DNA of 64,000 nucleotides from Haloarchaeobius amylolyticus (GCF_026616195.1 NZ_JANHDH010000002.1:62001-126000), one strand, 5' to 3'; counted from the first letter of the stretch, positions 41,423 to 50,237 are shown. The notes: generated from the letters alone by a model not told the origin. Program-made: numbers and translations.

Positions 41423-43288
41423 ATGTCAGATGAAAAGTCCCTCCAGCGCCGGACGTTCCTGAAAGCGACCGGCGGCGCCGCGGCTGCCGTGACACTCGCC
41501 GGCTGTTCGACCCAGGACGACACCGGGACGGACGACACGCAGAACACCGACGGTACCGACAGCACAGACACCGACGGCACCGACAAACCACCCGCGAAGT
41601 CGGACAAGACGTTCAAGATAACCAACGCGACGATGAGCACGATGGACCCGATCAAGGCCACGGACACGGCCTCCGGTCGGGTCATCCAGCAGGTCTTCGA
41701 CGCCCTGATGAACTACCCGGACGCCCGCATCGAGGTCGAGCCGCTCCTCGCGAAGGACTACGAGGTGTCCGAGGACTTCCTGACGTACACGTTCGATCTG
41801 AAGGAGGGCGCGAAGTTCCACAACGGCGAGACCGTCACCGCCCAGGACTTCGTCTACTCGTTCGAACGACTCGCGGCGTCGGACAACTCCCGCCGCGGCT
41901 ACTTCATCCTCGACTCGATGGGGGTGAAACACGAGACGAAGACCATCACGACCGACGACGGCGAGGAGAAGGAGGTGTACAAGCCCGGGACCATCGCCGT
42001 GGAGGCGGTCGACGACACCACCCTCGAGATCGAGCTCGCGAGCCCGTTCCACTCCACGCTCGAGATGCTCGCCTACACCGCCTTCGCGGCCCTCCCCGAG
42101 GGCATCCTCGGCGACATCCAGGGTTACGACGGCGAGATGAGCCACTCGAAGTTCGCGACGGAGAACCCCGTCGGCGCGGGCCCGTTCCAGTTCGACAACT
42201 GGGAGACCAACACCCAGGTCTCGGTCACGCGCTTCGAGGACTACCACGGGACCACCGCGACCATCGGCGGCGTCCACTGGCAGATCATCACCGACCCCGA
42301 CGCGCTGTACAACTACGGCCAGAACAAGAACTCCGACCTGCCCTCGATTCCGACGTCGAAGTACGACCCGAGCCTCGTCAGCATCGAGAACACCGACGAC
42401 GTCGGGCGAAAGACCGGGACCTACGGCCCGATGCGGAACGGTGAGACGGCCGACTACCTGTCGGTCCCCACCATCAACACGTACTACATCGGCCTGAACG
42501 CCAAGAACGTGAAGGGTCCCGCCCGGAAGGCCATCGCCTACGCGATGAACCAGAAGGAGGGCGTCGAGCAGGTGTTCAAGGGCCGCGGCAAGGCGGCCTA
42601 CCACTTCACGCCGCCCAGCATCTACCCCGGCGGCGTCTCCGCGTACGACGAGCACGCGAAGAACAACTACCCGTACGGCTACAACACGACCGACCTCGAG
42701 TCCGCACGCCAGGTCATGGAGGACGCCGGCTACGGCCCGAACAACAAGTACGAGGTCACGTTCACGACCTACCAGTCCGACACGTGGCAGGGCCTGGGCA
42801 AGATCCTCCGCGACAAGCTCAGCAGTGCACACGTCAACATGAAGCTCGAGGAGGCGCCGTTCTCGACGCTCCTCAACCGCGGTCGGAAGGGGAACCTCGC
42901 GGCGTTCTCGCTCGGGTGGATCATGGACTGGCCCGCCCCGGACAACTTCTGGGGCCAGATGGCGCCCCCGGAGATCACGGACACCACCGGCGGCGCGGCC
43001 GGCGCGTACGTCGACTGGGACGACGCCCAGGGCGACGGGACCAGTCAGGCGAAGAACGCGTGGGAGACCATCCAGAACAACCAGGCACCGACCGGCCAGA
43101 AGGCCAAGAAGCGCGAGCAGGCCTACGTCACGCTCGAGGAGGCCAACTGGCAGGACATGGTCCTGCTGCCGGCCTACCACGCGGTCTCCGAGCGCTTCGC
43201 GTACGACTGGGTCGACGTCAACAAGTACGGCGCTGGCGGCGACTCGCGCCAGAAACTCCACAAGGTCCGCATCGGCAACCGAGGATAG
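41423..43288 (+). CDS. Tat-exported peptide-binding lipoprotein (SBP family 5)
   Basis: A 621-residue solute-binding protein of ABC importer family 5 (oligopeptide/dipeptide type). The N-terminus LQRRTFLKATGGAAAAVTLAGC has a Tat motif and a lipobox (Cys 28), followed by an acidic/Thr linker. The body has the usual family signature near residues 90-140: LAKDYEVSEDFLTYTFDLKEGAKFHNGETVTAQDFVYSFERL. It should capture peptides or similar ligands outside the cell. Genes for the matching permeases and ATPases are not beside it; the next gene is a regulator on the other strand. Confidence 0.93.
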   Translation: MSDEKSLQRRTFLKATGGAAAAVTLAGCSTQDDTGTDDTQNTDGTDSTDTDGTDKPPAKSDKTFKITNATMSTMDPIKATDTASGRVIQQVFDALMNYPDARIEVEPLLAKDYEVSEDFLTYTFDLKEGAKFHNGETVTAQDFVYSFERLAASDNSRRGYFILDSMGVKHETKTITTDDGEEKEVYKPGTIAVEAVDDTTLEIELASPFHSTLEMLAYTAFAALPEGILGDIQGYDGEMSHSKFATENPVGAGPFQFDNWETNTQVSVTRFEDYHGTTATIGGVHWQIITDPDALYNYGQNKNSDLPSIPTSKYDPSLVSIENTDDVGRKTGTYGPMRNGETADYLSVPTINTYYIGLNAKNVKGPARKAIAYAMNQKEGVEQVFKGRGKAAYHFTPPSIYPGGVSAYDEHAKNNYPYGYNTTDLESARQVMEDAGYGPNNKYEVTFTTYQSDTWQGLGKILRDKLSSAHVNMKLEEAPFSTLLNRGRKGNLAAFSLGWIMDWPAPDNFWGQMAPPEITDTTGGAAGAYVDWDDAQGDGTSQAKNAWETIQNNQAPTGQKAKKREQAYVTLEEANWQDMVLLPAYHAVSERFAYDWVDVNKYGAGGDSRQKLHKVRIGNRG

Positions 43289-43567
43289 GGGACCACCGAC
43301 CCGCCCACGACACTGCTGTCATCCCACTGCGGTCTGTTTCTTCGGTCGTCGCCCGACCCAGCTCGACCCATAGTCACGCCTCTCGGGAGAACTCGATTTC
43401 GACACACAGTCACACCTCGGGGGTGTTGGTTCGTCAGGAAGGGGGGGTTGGGGGGAGTATGGGGGTGGCGACAGCGGTTAGCTGCTCATTCGCCATCTAC
43501 TCGTATGCGAGGAACGGGATTAACCGTTTACTCTAATCCCTTCGTGTCTACGAACCGTGTACTCTAA

Positions 43568-46500
43568 TCAGTTAGAGTCGGCTTCGAACACCGACTCGAC
43601 GAGCTTGCGTTCGGCCGCGCGCAGGTGGTAGTGGTACGTCGGCGGCGTCACGTCGAGCGCGTCCGCGAGCTTCTCGCCCGTGACGCCCCGCGGCCACGCG
43701 TAGAAGCCGGCGTAGAAGGCCGCCTGCAGGGCCTCGAACTGCCGGTCGGTCAGCTCGCTCTCGACCCAGGTGCGCAGGTCACGGGTCTTCCGCGCGGTGC
43801 TGGTCGTCTCCCGGCGCGCGCCGAGTTCGGTCCCGGGGTAGGTCTCCTGGATGTCGTTCCAGAGCCCGCGGGTGTCCCCGCCCTGGGGCAACTCGACGAG
43901 GAGTTCGGTCACCCCGTCCGTCGCCTCCAGCTCCCGGAGCGAACCGTCGTACTCCCGCAGCAGTTCGAACAGCCGCGGCTCGGCCAGCCGGAGTTCGAAC
44001 AGCGTCCGCTGGTCGTCCTCGTCCTCCGTGATGCGGGTGATGGAGGTGACCGCCGACCAGTCCGCGACCGTCTCCTCGACCGCGTCCGGGGCCACGCCCT
44101 CGATGGTGACGAAACAGAGGTGGGTCCCGTCGGGCCGGGCGATGGCGCCGTCGAGCGTCAGCGTCCCGCCCACCTGCTTCGAGAGCCGGCTGAACGAGAG
44201 GCGCTCGTCGTCGACGCGGAACTCGAGTTCGATGCGGCTGTCCGTGACGAGCGCCCGCGTCCGCTCGACGGCGTGGATGGCGTACCCGATGGTCTGGCCG
44301 AGTTCGGCCAGCACCTCGACCTCCCGGTCGGTGACGGTCTCCGGCGTCGAGACGTGCAACACGAGCACGCTGTAGACCCGTTCGTTGTCGACCAGTGGGA
44401 CCGCCACGACGGTCTGGAACCCGTAGGTCAGCGACTCGGTCCGGCGCTCCTCCCAGTCGGGCGCGTTCAGGACGTTCTCGATGACCTGGACGGACTGCTC
44501 CTCGGTCGCCCGCCGGCAGAGGTCGCCCTCGGGCGTGGACTCCTCGGCGGTGTCGCCGACGCGGTCCATGTAGTTCGCGTCCGCGTCCGCCCAGACCAGC
44601 GGCGACATCGACTCGGTCGCCGGGTCGACCTCGCCGACCCACGTGCAGACGTACGGGTCCGCGTCCGCGAGCCGGTCGCACACCGCCTGCTCGATCTCGC
44701 GTCGGGTCGAGGCCTGTGCGACCGCCCGGTTCACGTCCCGGACGATCTTGTTCGTGTGGTTGAGCTTCCGGAGCTCCTCGTTCTGCCGACTCAGGGTCCG
44801 GTCGTGGTCCCGGAGCAACTGCTCGCGCTCGGCCCGGTCGAGCGCCGCCTCGGTGTTCGCCGCGAGGATGTGCAACATCTCGATGGTGGACTCGTCGAGG
44901 CCGTCGACCTCGCCACTGGCGGCGACGATGGCCCCGTGGGTCCCCAGCGGGATGACGAGCTCGCTCTCGACGCCGGCACAGAGCCCACTGCCGTCCTCGA
45001 CGTCCGGGAAGTACCGCGACTCGCCCGCGCTGAACGCCGACCAGACGTTGCTCTCGCCGCGCTCGATGCTCGGCGGCGACTCCAGCAACTCCGGGGTGTT
45101 CGGCGTCGTCGCCGCCGGCTCCAGCGTGCCGACCTCGCTGTCGAACTGGTAGACGACGAGCGCCGACAGCCCGAGCAGGTCCCCGGCCGTCCCCGCCGTC
45201 GTCTCGCAGATGTCCTCGTACGTCTCCGCCCGCATCAGGTCGCGGGTCGTCTCGTGGAGCGTGTTCAGGGTCTGCTCGTACTGCTTGCGCTCCGTGATGT
45301 CCGTCGCGATGGTCAGCACTGCCTGCTCGCCCTCGTACTCGATGGCGCGCGAGGTCGTCTCGACGTGCTTGACCGTCCCGTCGTCCGTGACGATGCGCCG
45401 CTCGCGCCGGGTCGGTTCGACCGTCCCCTGTTCGACCTCGTTGATCGTCGCCTCGACCTCGTCGAGGTCGGTCGCCGGGACGATGTCGGCGATGGAGCGA
45501 TCCATGATGGCCTCGGCACTCTCGGCCCTCAGCAGGGACACCACGGCTGGGTTCGCGTACACCACGTCGAGGTCGCGGTGCACCAGGATGGGGTTCGGCG
45601 ACACCTCGACCAGCGTCCGGTAGCGCTCGCTGCTCTCGCGGCGCTCGCTCTCGATGACCGACCGCTCGACCGCGCTCGCCAGCACCGTCGCGACGTTCTG
45701 GAGGAACGTCACGTCGTCCTGGGTGAACTTCCGGTGCGTGCTCGCGTGCGCCTCCAGCACACCCCACGTCTCGCCGCGTAGCCCGATGGCCACGCACGCC
45801 CCGCTCTGGACCGGCGCATCGAGCATCACTCCGTTCGGCTCGAAGCGCTCCTCCTCGGCGATGTCGTCGACCACGACGACCGGCGTGTCGTCCGCGTCGA
45901 CCACGTACCGGGCCTGCGCCGACGGGGTCGCCTCCGCATCCCACCCGACCTCAGCCTCCGGTAGCAACTCGCCCGTCGAACCGCTCCGTCGCAACACCCG
46001 GACGTGACTCACGTCCAGCGCCCGCGCGACCCGCCGCACCGTCGTCTCGAACAGCACGTCGAGCTGTGGCTCGTTCAGCGCCTGCTGGCCGATGGCCGCG
46101 ACCGCCTCCTGCTGTCTGACCCGGTCCCGGAGGGCGCTCTCGGTCCGGTACTGCGACACCGCGTTCCCGATCTGGTTCGCCAGCAGCGTGAACCGGTCCC
46201 GTCCCGGCTTCTTCTGCAGGTACTGCGTCACGCCCGCCGCGATGGCCTCGCTAGCGATCTCCTCGGACCCCTTCCCCGTGAAGAGGATGAACGGCAACCG
46301 CTCGTCGCGCTCCCGGACCGCCTCCAGCAACTCCAGCCCGTTCATCACGGGCATATCGTAGTCACTCACGATGCAGTCGACCGGCCGGCCGTCGTCGAGC
46401 GCAGCCAGCGCGGCCTCTCCATCCGGAACCGGCACGATATCCAGCGCCGCGTTCTCCCGTTCGAGCATCGCCTTCGACACGTCCGCGAAGTCCGGGTCGT

Positions 46501-46576
46501 TGTCGACGAACAGTACGGTCACCCCGTCGGTCGTCGCGCCCCGTGGTTCGAACTGCCCGATCCCGTCCTGCGACAT
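43568..46576 (-). CDS. Bat-type multi-sensor regulator (REC-GAF-PAS-GAF-GAF-BAT-HTH)
   Basis: A 1002-residue cytosolic protein. In order: receiver (about 20-135, Asp 72 in VSDYDMP), GAF (about 165-320), PAS (about 330-440), GAF (about 450-600), a third GAF (about 625-780), the Bat-associated domain (about 790-930) and a C-terminal HTH_10 (ELTDRQFEALQAAFYAGFYAWPRGVTGEKLADALDVTPPTYHYHLRAAERKL). It resembles the bacterio-opsin activator Bat, which senses oxygen and light and activates genes. There is no kinase domain, so a separate kinase must phosphorylate the receiver. Its 3' end carries the perfect palindrome ACTCTAA-TCAG-TTAGAGT (43561-43578), probably part of a terminator. Confidence 0.93.
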   Translation of the reverse strand: MSQDGIGQFEPRGATTDGVTVLFVDNDPDFADVSKAMLERENAALDIVPVPDGEAALAALDDGRPVDCIVSDYDMPVMNGLELLEAVRERDERLPFILFTGKGSEEIASEAIAAGVTQYLQKKPGRDRFTLLANQIGNAVSQYRTESALRDRVRQQEAVAAIGQQALNEPQLDVLFETTVRRVARALDVSHVRVLRRSGSTGELLPEAEVGWDAEATPSAQARYVVDADDTPVVVVDDIAEEERFEPNGVMLDAPVQSGACVAIGLRGETWGVLEAHASTHRKFTQDDVTFLQNVATVLASAVERSVIESERRESSERYRTLVEVSPNPILVHRDLDVVYANPAVVSLLRAESAEAIMDRSIADIVPATDLDEVEATINEVEQGTVEPTRRERRIVTDDGTVKHVETTSRAIEYEGEQAVLTIATDITERKQYEQTLNTLHETTRDLMRAETYEDICETTAGTAGDLLGLSALVVYQFDSEVGTLEPAATTPNTPELLESPPSIERGESNVWSAFSAGESRYFPDVEDGSGLCAGVESELVIPLGTHGAIVAASGEVDGLDESTIEMLHILAANTEAALDRAEREQLLRDHDRTLSRQNEELRKLNHTNKIVRDVNRAVAQASTRREIEQAVCDRLADADPYVCTWVGEVDPATESMSPLVWADADANYMDRVGDTAEESTPEGDLCRRATEEQSVQVIENVLNAPDWEERRTESLTYGFQTVVAVPLVDNERVYSVLVLHVSTPETVTDREVEVLAELGQTIGYAIHAVERTRALVTDSRIELEFRVDDERLSFSRLSKQVGGTLTLDGAIARPDGTHLCFVTIEGVAPDAVEETVADWSAVTSITRITEDEDDQRTLFELRLAEPRLFELLREYDGSLRELEATDGVTELLVELPQGGDTRGLWNDIQETYPGTELGARRETTSTARKTRDLRTWVESELTDRQFEALQAAFYAGFYAWPRGVTGEKLADALDVTPPTYHYHLRAAERKLVESVFEADSN

Positions 46577-46763
46577 GCTACCGGATACGGGCGCAAGGTA
46601 CTAAACGATTAGAGTCGCTGGAGTGTCGTTTCCCTCCCCTGCCGAGGGGCGGGTATTGATCGAGATGGCTGGAAAATACCGCGAATCGGCTGTTCTGGAT
46701 ACTGTCGGGAGAGCCAGACCTGGCACGGGCTGTGCTCGGATGGGTGATTCGCTCGAACAGGAG

Positions 46764-47012
46764 CGAGGCGGGATTTGAACCCTGTGCAGACGGTCCGGGC
46801 GTGCGGTCTCACCTTCGTTCGACCGTTCCGGGCTGCGACTGCTGGTGTTCAGATCCCTCTGTGAGGGCGTTCTCGCTCACGGAGACGAGCAGACGCTACG
46901 CGGTGCTCGTCGAGTAGTTCGCTTGAGAAAGCGCCCGAGGCGGGATTTGAACCCGCGTCACGACCGTGACAGGGTCGTATGATGGGCCACTACACCACCC
47001 GGGCTCCCTGCA
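46764..47012 (-). repeat. tRNA-Asp direct repeat, copy A
   Basis: This 249-base segment recurs at 47936-48168. On the + strand it starts with CGAGGCGGGATTTGAACCC (46764-46782), a 19-base copy of the tRNA-Asp 3' end, then about 150 bases of flank (for example CTGCTGGTGTTC and CTCGCTCACGGAGACGAGCA) and the full tRNA-Asp gene. The copies diverge mainly in the 46791-46835 segment. Confidence 0.85.
46932..47004 (-). tRNA. tRNA-Asp (GTC), copy 1
   Basis: A 73-base cloverleaf on the minus strand. The acceptor stem is GCCCGGG with TCGGGC (near-complete pairing), the D-arm is GGTGTAGTGGCCCATCAT, and the anticodon stem-loop is CGACC-CTGTCAC-GGTCG (anticodon GTC). The T-arm is GCGGGTTCAAATCCCGC and the discriminator base is G. 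Identical over its full length to the copy at 48087-48159. An A/T box (CATAAAAGT on the minus strand, about 47035) lies about 30 bases upstream. Confidence 0.96.
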
Positions 47013-47151
47013 CTCATTGCTAACTGCCGGGTACTTTTATGCCTTTTCAATCGTCGGTCCTGTGTCCCGCGTTCTCACGGGTCCAGAACCGCGAGCCGCG
47101 AGGCTACGCGGGTCGGTCGTCGAAGAATGAAACTACGTCGGTCGTCGAGCC

Positions 47152-47346
47152 TTAGAGGCGGACGACGTTCGCAGCGCGCGGACCCTTCGGGGAGTCCTCG
47201 ATTTCGAACTCTACTTCCTGCCCTTCCTCGAGATCCGGACCGCCAACGTCCTCCATGTGGAAGAAAACGTCCTCGTCCGCGTCCTCGGTGTCGATGAAGC
47301 CGTAACCGCCAGTGTCGTTGAAGAAATCAACCTTGCCTGTCGCCAT
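47152..47346 (-). CDS. Cold-shock domain protein, copy 5
   Basis: A 64-residue cold-shock domain nearly identical to copy 1 ([22 protein letters not shown]) but ending KGPRAANVVRL. RNP1 and RNP2 are intact. Many silent positions match copy 1, 21 kb away, which suggests gene conversion or a recent duplication. It lies between the two tRNA-Asp repeats together with the nuclease-like gene, both on the minus strand. Confidence 0.95.
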   Translation of the reverse strand: MATGKVDFFNDTGGYGFIDTEDADEDVFFHMEDVGGPDLEEGQEVEFEIEDSPKGPRAANVVRL

Positions 47347-47404
47347 TGCTTCTGAGACGAGAGGCCCCGGACGGATAAGCGTTCCTAGAGGACTGGTACC
47401 ACGA

Positions 47405-47845
47405 CTATCGGTCCCGGGAGGGTCGTCCCCCGAAGTACCGCTCCACGAGGAACTCTGACGCCCAGTTGACCCGCGACAGGGGAGCCTTCGGCTGTGGGTC
47501 GTCGACCCGGAGCCGCATCTCGCCATCTCCGGTCTCCGTGACCGGAACCCAGTACGCGTCCCCGGTCTCGCGTGAGTGGACGGCGTAGGCGTCGATCTGG
47601 TCGGCCGAGTACGGCACGTCGACCCGTCCATCCGACCCGACGGTCGAACTGTACAGGTTGAACCGGACCGTACCGTTCACCCAGCTCCCCGTCTTGCACT
47701 GGACCCGGTGGAGCCGGTCGCCATCGTCGACGATCAGGTCGTAGCGGTCGCTGTCCCCGAACGGGACCGATACCGACAGCCCGAGCCGCATCAACTCGGC
47801 GAGGACGAGCGCTTCGGTCTCGTCGCCCTTCCGTGAGGTGTTCAC
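47405..47845 (-). CDS. PD-(D/E)XK nuclease-like protein (group I intron-associated type)
   Basis: A 146-residue protein that fits the PD-(D/E)XK nuclease fold of the group I intron-associated endonuclease type (PDDEXK_5). It starts with an N-terminal helix (RKGDETEALVLAELMRLGLSVSVPFGDSDRYDLIVDD) carrying the acidic site E and D, then HRVQCKTGSW (Q-x-K, about residues 47-56). The start codon is GTG (47843-47845). This type of nuclease has been found near introns and mobile elements and as resolvase-like proteins; catalysis is inferred from the motif pattern. It lies 58 bases upstream of cold-shock copy 5 and inside the tRNA-Asp direct repeat. Confidence 0.76.
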   Translation of the reverse strand: MNTSRKGDETEALVLAELMRLGLSVSVPFGDSDRYDLIVDDGDRLHRVQCKTGSWVNGTVRFNLYSSTVGSDGRVDVPYSADQIDAYAVHSRETGDAYWVPVTETGDGEMRLRVDDPQPKAPLSRVNWASEFLVERYFGGRPSRDR

Positions 47846-47935
47846 GTCGAGGCTTGCGCGTTATCGGGGAAGAACTCGGGGGCGAGACGTCTCCGACTCG
47901 ATTGCTGCTCGTGGTCGTGAAATGGGAGGAGTGTC

Positions 47936-48168
47936 CGAGGCGGGATTTGAACCCTGTGCAGACGATCTGGCTCGCTTCGCTCGCCGGCTGCGACTGCTGG
48001 TGTTCGAATCCCTCTGTGGGGGTCTTCTCGCTCACGGAGACGAGCACACGCTACGCGGTACTCGTCGAATAGTTCGCTTGAGAAAGCGCCCGAGGCGGGA
48101 TTTGAACCCGCGTCACGACCGTGACAGGGTCGTATGATGGGCCACTACACCACCCGGGCTTCCTGCAA
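47936..48168 (-). repeat. tRNA-Asp direct repeat, copy B
   Basis: A second copy of the unit at 46764-47012, in the same orientation: a truncated tRNA-Asp 3' end (CGAGGCGGGATTTGAACCC, 47936-47954), the shared flank (CTGCTGGTGTTCGAATCCCT, CTCGCTCACGGAGACGAGCA) and the full tRNA-Asp. It is about 16 bases shorter than copy A. Centre-to-centre distance is about 1.17 kb. Confidence 0.85.
48087..48159 (-). tRNA. tRNA-Asp (GTC), copy 2
   Basis: A 73-base gene identical to the one at 46932-47004, with the same arms and GTC anticodon. It has its own A/T-rich upstream element (CCTTAATACTGCG on the minus strand, about 48190), so both copies can be transcribed. Two identical tRNA-Asp genes are unusual in such compact genomes and arose here from the direct repeat. 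Confidence 0.96.
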
Positions 48169-48366
48169 CCACTCGTTTCGCAGTCGCAGTATTAAGGCTT
48201 TCCAATCGATGGGCGTGTGGTAGGGGAGGGCGTGGGGCAAACCATTTAGTACAGTAGTGCAATCGTGAGACTGTAACATCTATTCGCAACTGGGACACCT
48301 CGGTCCTGCGAACCCCCGTCGGGCTGACGGGAACCGATAGTGCTAAGTCTCGGACGACTTGGCAAG

Positions 48367-48376
48367 CGTTAAATGG
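48367..48376 (+). promoter_or_regulatory. Likely promoter of the RNA polymerase operon
   Basis: The word CGTTAAATGG stands out in the 281-base gap between tRNA-Asp and rpoH. It is about 65-74 bases before the rpoH ATG, which would leave a leader of roughly 40-45 bases. No second A/T box is closer to the start codon. Confidence 0.42.
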
Positions 48377-48440
48377 GTCCCACTAATAGTGACCTGTAGT
48401 ATCTCGTGACAGCAGCTTCTCCCTCTGGCCAGACACACCC

Positions 48441-48668
48441 ATGGTAGACGTAAGCCAACATGAAATGGTTCCGGAGCACACCGTCCTCGACGAGGACGAA
48501 CTCGAGGATGTGCTCACGGAGTACGACATCGATAGCACAGACCTGCCGAAGATCAAGCGCACGGATCCCGCGCTCCCCGACGACGCCGAGGTCGGCGACG
48601 TCATCAAGGTCGTCCGGGACTCGCGAACAACAGACGAGGCGGTCGTATACCGACTCGTGGTGGAGTGA
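48441..48668 (+). CDS. rpoH: RNA polymerase subunit H (Rpb5 homologue)
   Basis: A 75-residue subunit H, the C-terminal part of eukaryotic Rpb5, which helps form the lower jaw of the polymerase. The signature [20 protein letters not shown]...[11 protein letters not shown]...[24 protein letters not shown] is complete. It is the first gene of the operon. The rpoB2 start codon follows the stop after 3 bases, so the genes are tightly linked. Confidence 0.96.
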   Translation: MVDVSQHEMVPEHTVLDEDELEDVLTEYDIDSTDLPKIKRTDPALPDDAEVGDVIKVVRDSRTTDEAVVYRLVVE

Positions 48669-48671
48669 ACA

Positions 48672-50237
48672 ATGGACCGATCAAAACGACGCGCGATTTC
48701 GAAGGAGTACTTCTCGAAGGACAGACTCGCAGAACACCACTTCCGTTCGTTCAACGCGTTCCTCATGCGGGGGATGCAGGAGGTCGTCGACGAGAAGGCG
48801 ACCATCGAGACGGACATCGGCGACAAGGAAGGCGAGGAACCGGTGCACGTCGAGCTGGGCGACGTTCGCGTCGTGACCCCGCGTGTGCGCGAGGCCGACG
48901 GGTCCGAAGAACTGCTCTACCCGCAGGAGGCTCGCCTGCGCAACATCACCTACTCCGCGCCCGTGTTCATGGAGATGTCCATCGTGAAGGGCGAGGAGGG
49001 CGAGGAGCGCGTGGTCGACTCCACGGAGACGAAGGTGGGCCGGATGCCCATCATGGTCGGCTCCGAGAAGTGTAACATCGCGGGCTTCTCCGACGAGGAG
49101 CTCATCGAGATCGGCGAGGACCCCGCCGACCCCGGTGGCTACTTCATCGTCAACGGCTCCGAGCGCGTCCTGATGACGAGCGAGGACCTCGCCCCGAACA
49201 AGATCCTCGCGGAGTACGACACCAAGTACGGCGACGAGATCCAGGTCGCGAAGACGTTCAGTCAGCGCCGGGGGTACCGCGCGCTGGTGCTGACCGAGCG
49301 GAACCGCGAGGGCCTGCTCGAGGTCTCGTTCCCGTCGGTCTCTGGCAGCATCAACTTCGTGACGCTCGTGCGCGCACTCGGCCTCGAATCCGACGAGGAG
49401 ATCGTCCACCGCGTCAGCGACGACCCCGAGGTCGTCAAGTACATGCTGGAGAACCTGGAAGCCGCGGAGGTCCAGTCCCAGGAGGAGGCCATCGAGAAAC
49501 TGGGCAAGCGCGTCGCCTCCGGGCAGGGCAAGAACTACCAGCTCAAGCGCGCGAACTACGTCATCGACCGCTACCTCCTCCCGCACCTCCACGAGGACGG
49601 CGTCGAGGAGGAGGACGTGCGCATCAACAAGGCGTTCTACCTCTGCCGGATGGCCGAGGCGTGTTTCGAGCTCGCACTCCAGCGCCGCGACTCGGACGAC
49701 AAGGACCACTACGCCAACAAGCGGCTGAAGGTCTCCGGCGACCTGATGAAGGACCTGTTCCGGACCGCGCTGAACAAACTGGCGCGTGACGTGAAGTACC
49801 AGCTCGAGCGCGCCAACATGCGCAACCGGCAGCTCTCCGTGAACACGGTCGTTCGTTCGGACGTGCTGACCGAGCGCCTGGAGCACCCCATCGCGACGGG
49901 GAACTGGGTGGGTGGCCGCTCCGGCGTCTCCCAGCTGGTCGACCGGACGGACTTCATGGGTGTGCTGTCGCACCTGCGCCGGCTGCGCTCGCCGCTCTCG
50001 CGGTCGCAGCCGCACTTCGAGGCACGCGACCTGCACGCGACCCAGTGGGGTCGCATCTGCCCCTCCGAGACCCCGGAGGGACCGAACTGTGGGCTGGTGA
50101 AGAACTTCGCCCAGGCCATGGAGCTGTCGCAGAACATCGAGGACGAACAGGCGCTCAAGCGCGAGCTCGCGTCGATGGGGGTACAGGGTATCCCCGGACT
50201 CGAGGGACAGGGTCAGGAGCAACCCGCGGACGACTAA
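48672..50237 (+). CDS. rpoB2: RNA polymerase subunit B'' (N-terminal half of Rpb2)
   Basis: A 521-residue chain corresponding to the lobe and protrusion of Rpb2. It begins MDRSKRRAISKEYFSKDRLAEHHFRSFNAF and shows GGYFIVNGSERVLMTSEDLAPNKIL (about residues 155-180), FLRR/SQRRGYRALVL and the DNA-facing ATQWGRICPSETPEGPNCGLVKN (about 455-477). In haloarchaea and many methanogens rpoB is split here, so a separate B' chain follows. The end is Gln/Glu-rich (LEGQGQEQPADD). It is translated next to rpoH and rpoB1 with 3-base gaps. Confidence 0.97.
   Translation: MDRSKRRAISKEYFSKDRLAEHHFRSFNAFLMRGMQEVVDEKATIETDIGDKEGEEPVHVELGDVRVVTPRVREADGSEELLYPQEARLRNITYSAPVFMEMSIVKGEEGEERVVDSTETKVGRMPIMVGSEKCNIAGFSDEELIEIGEDPADPGGYFIVNGSERVLMTSEDLAPNKILAEYDTKYGDEIQVAKTFSQRRGYRALVLTERNREGLLEVSFPSVSGSINFVTLVRALGLESDEEIVHRVSDDPEVVKYMLENLEAAEVQSQEEAIEKLGKRVASGQGKNYQLKRANYVIDRYLLPHLHEDGVEEEDVRINKAFYLCRMAEACFELALQRRDSDDKDHYANKRLKVSGDLMKDLFRTALNKLARDVKYQLERANMRNRQLSVNTVVRSDVLTERLEHPIATGNWVGGRSGVSQLVDRTDFMGVLSHLRRLRSPLSRSQPHFEARDLHATQWGRICPSETPEGPNCGLVKNFAQAMELSQNIEDEQALKRELASMGVQGIPGLEGQGQEQPADD

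Noticed and set aside
46732-48137. Small plus-strand frames over the tRNA-Asp repeats (for example EAGFEPCADGPG and RRDLNPRHD)
   Set aside because: They translate tRNA 3' ends and flanks on the wrong strand, a known source of false small proteins.
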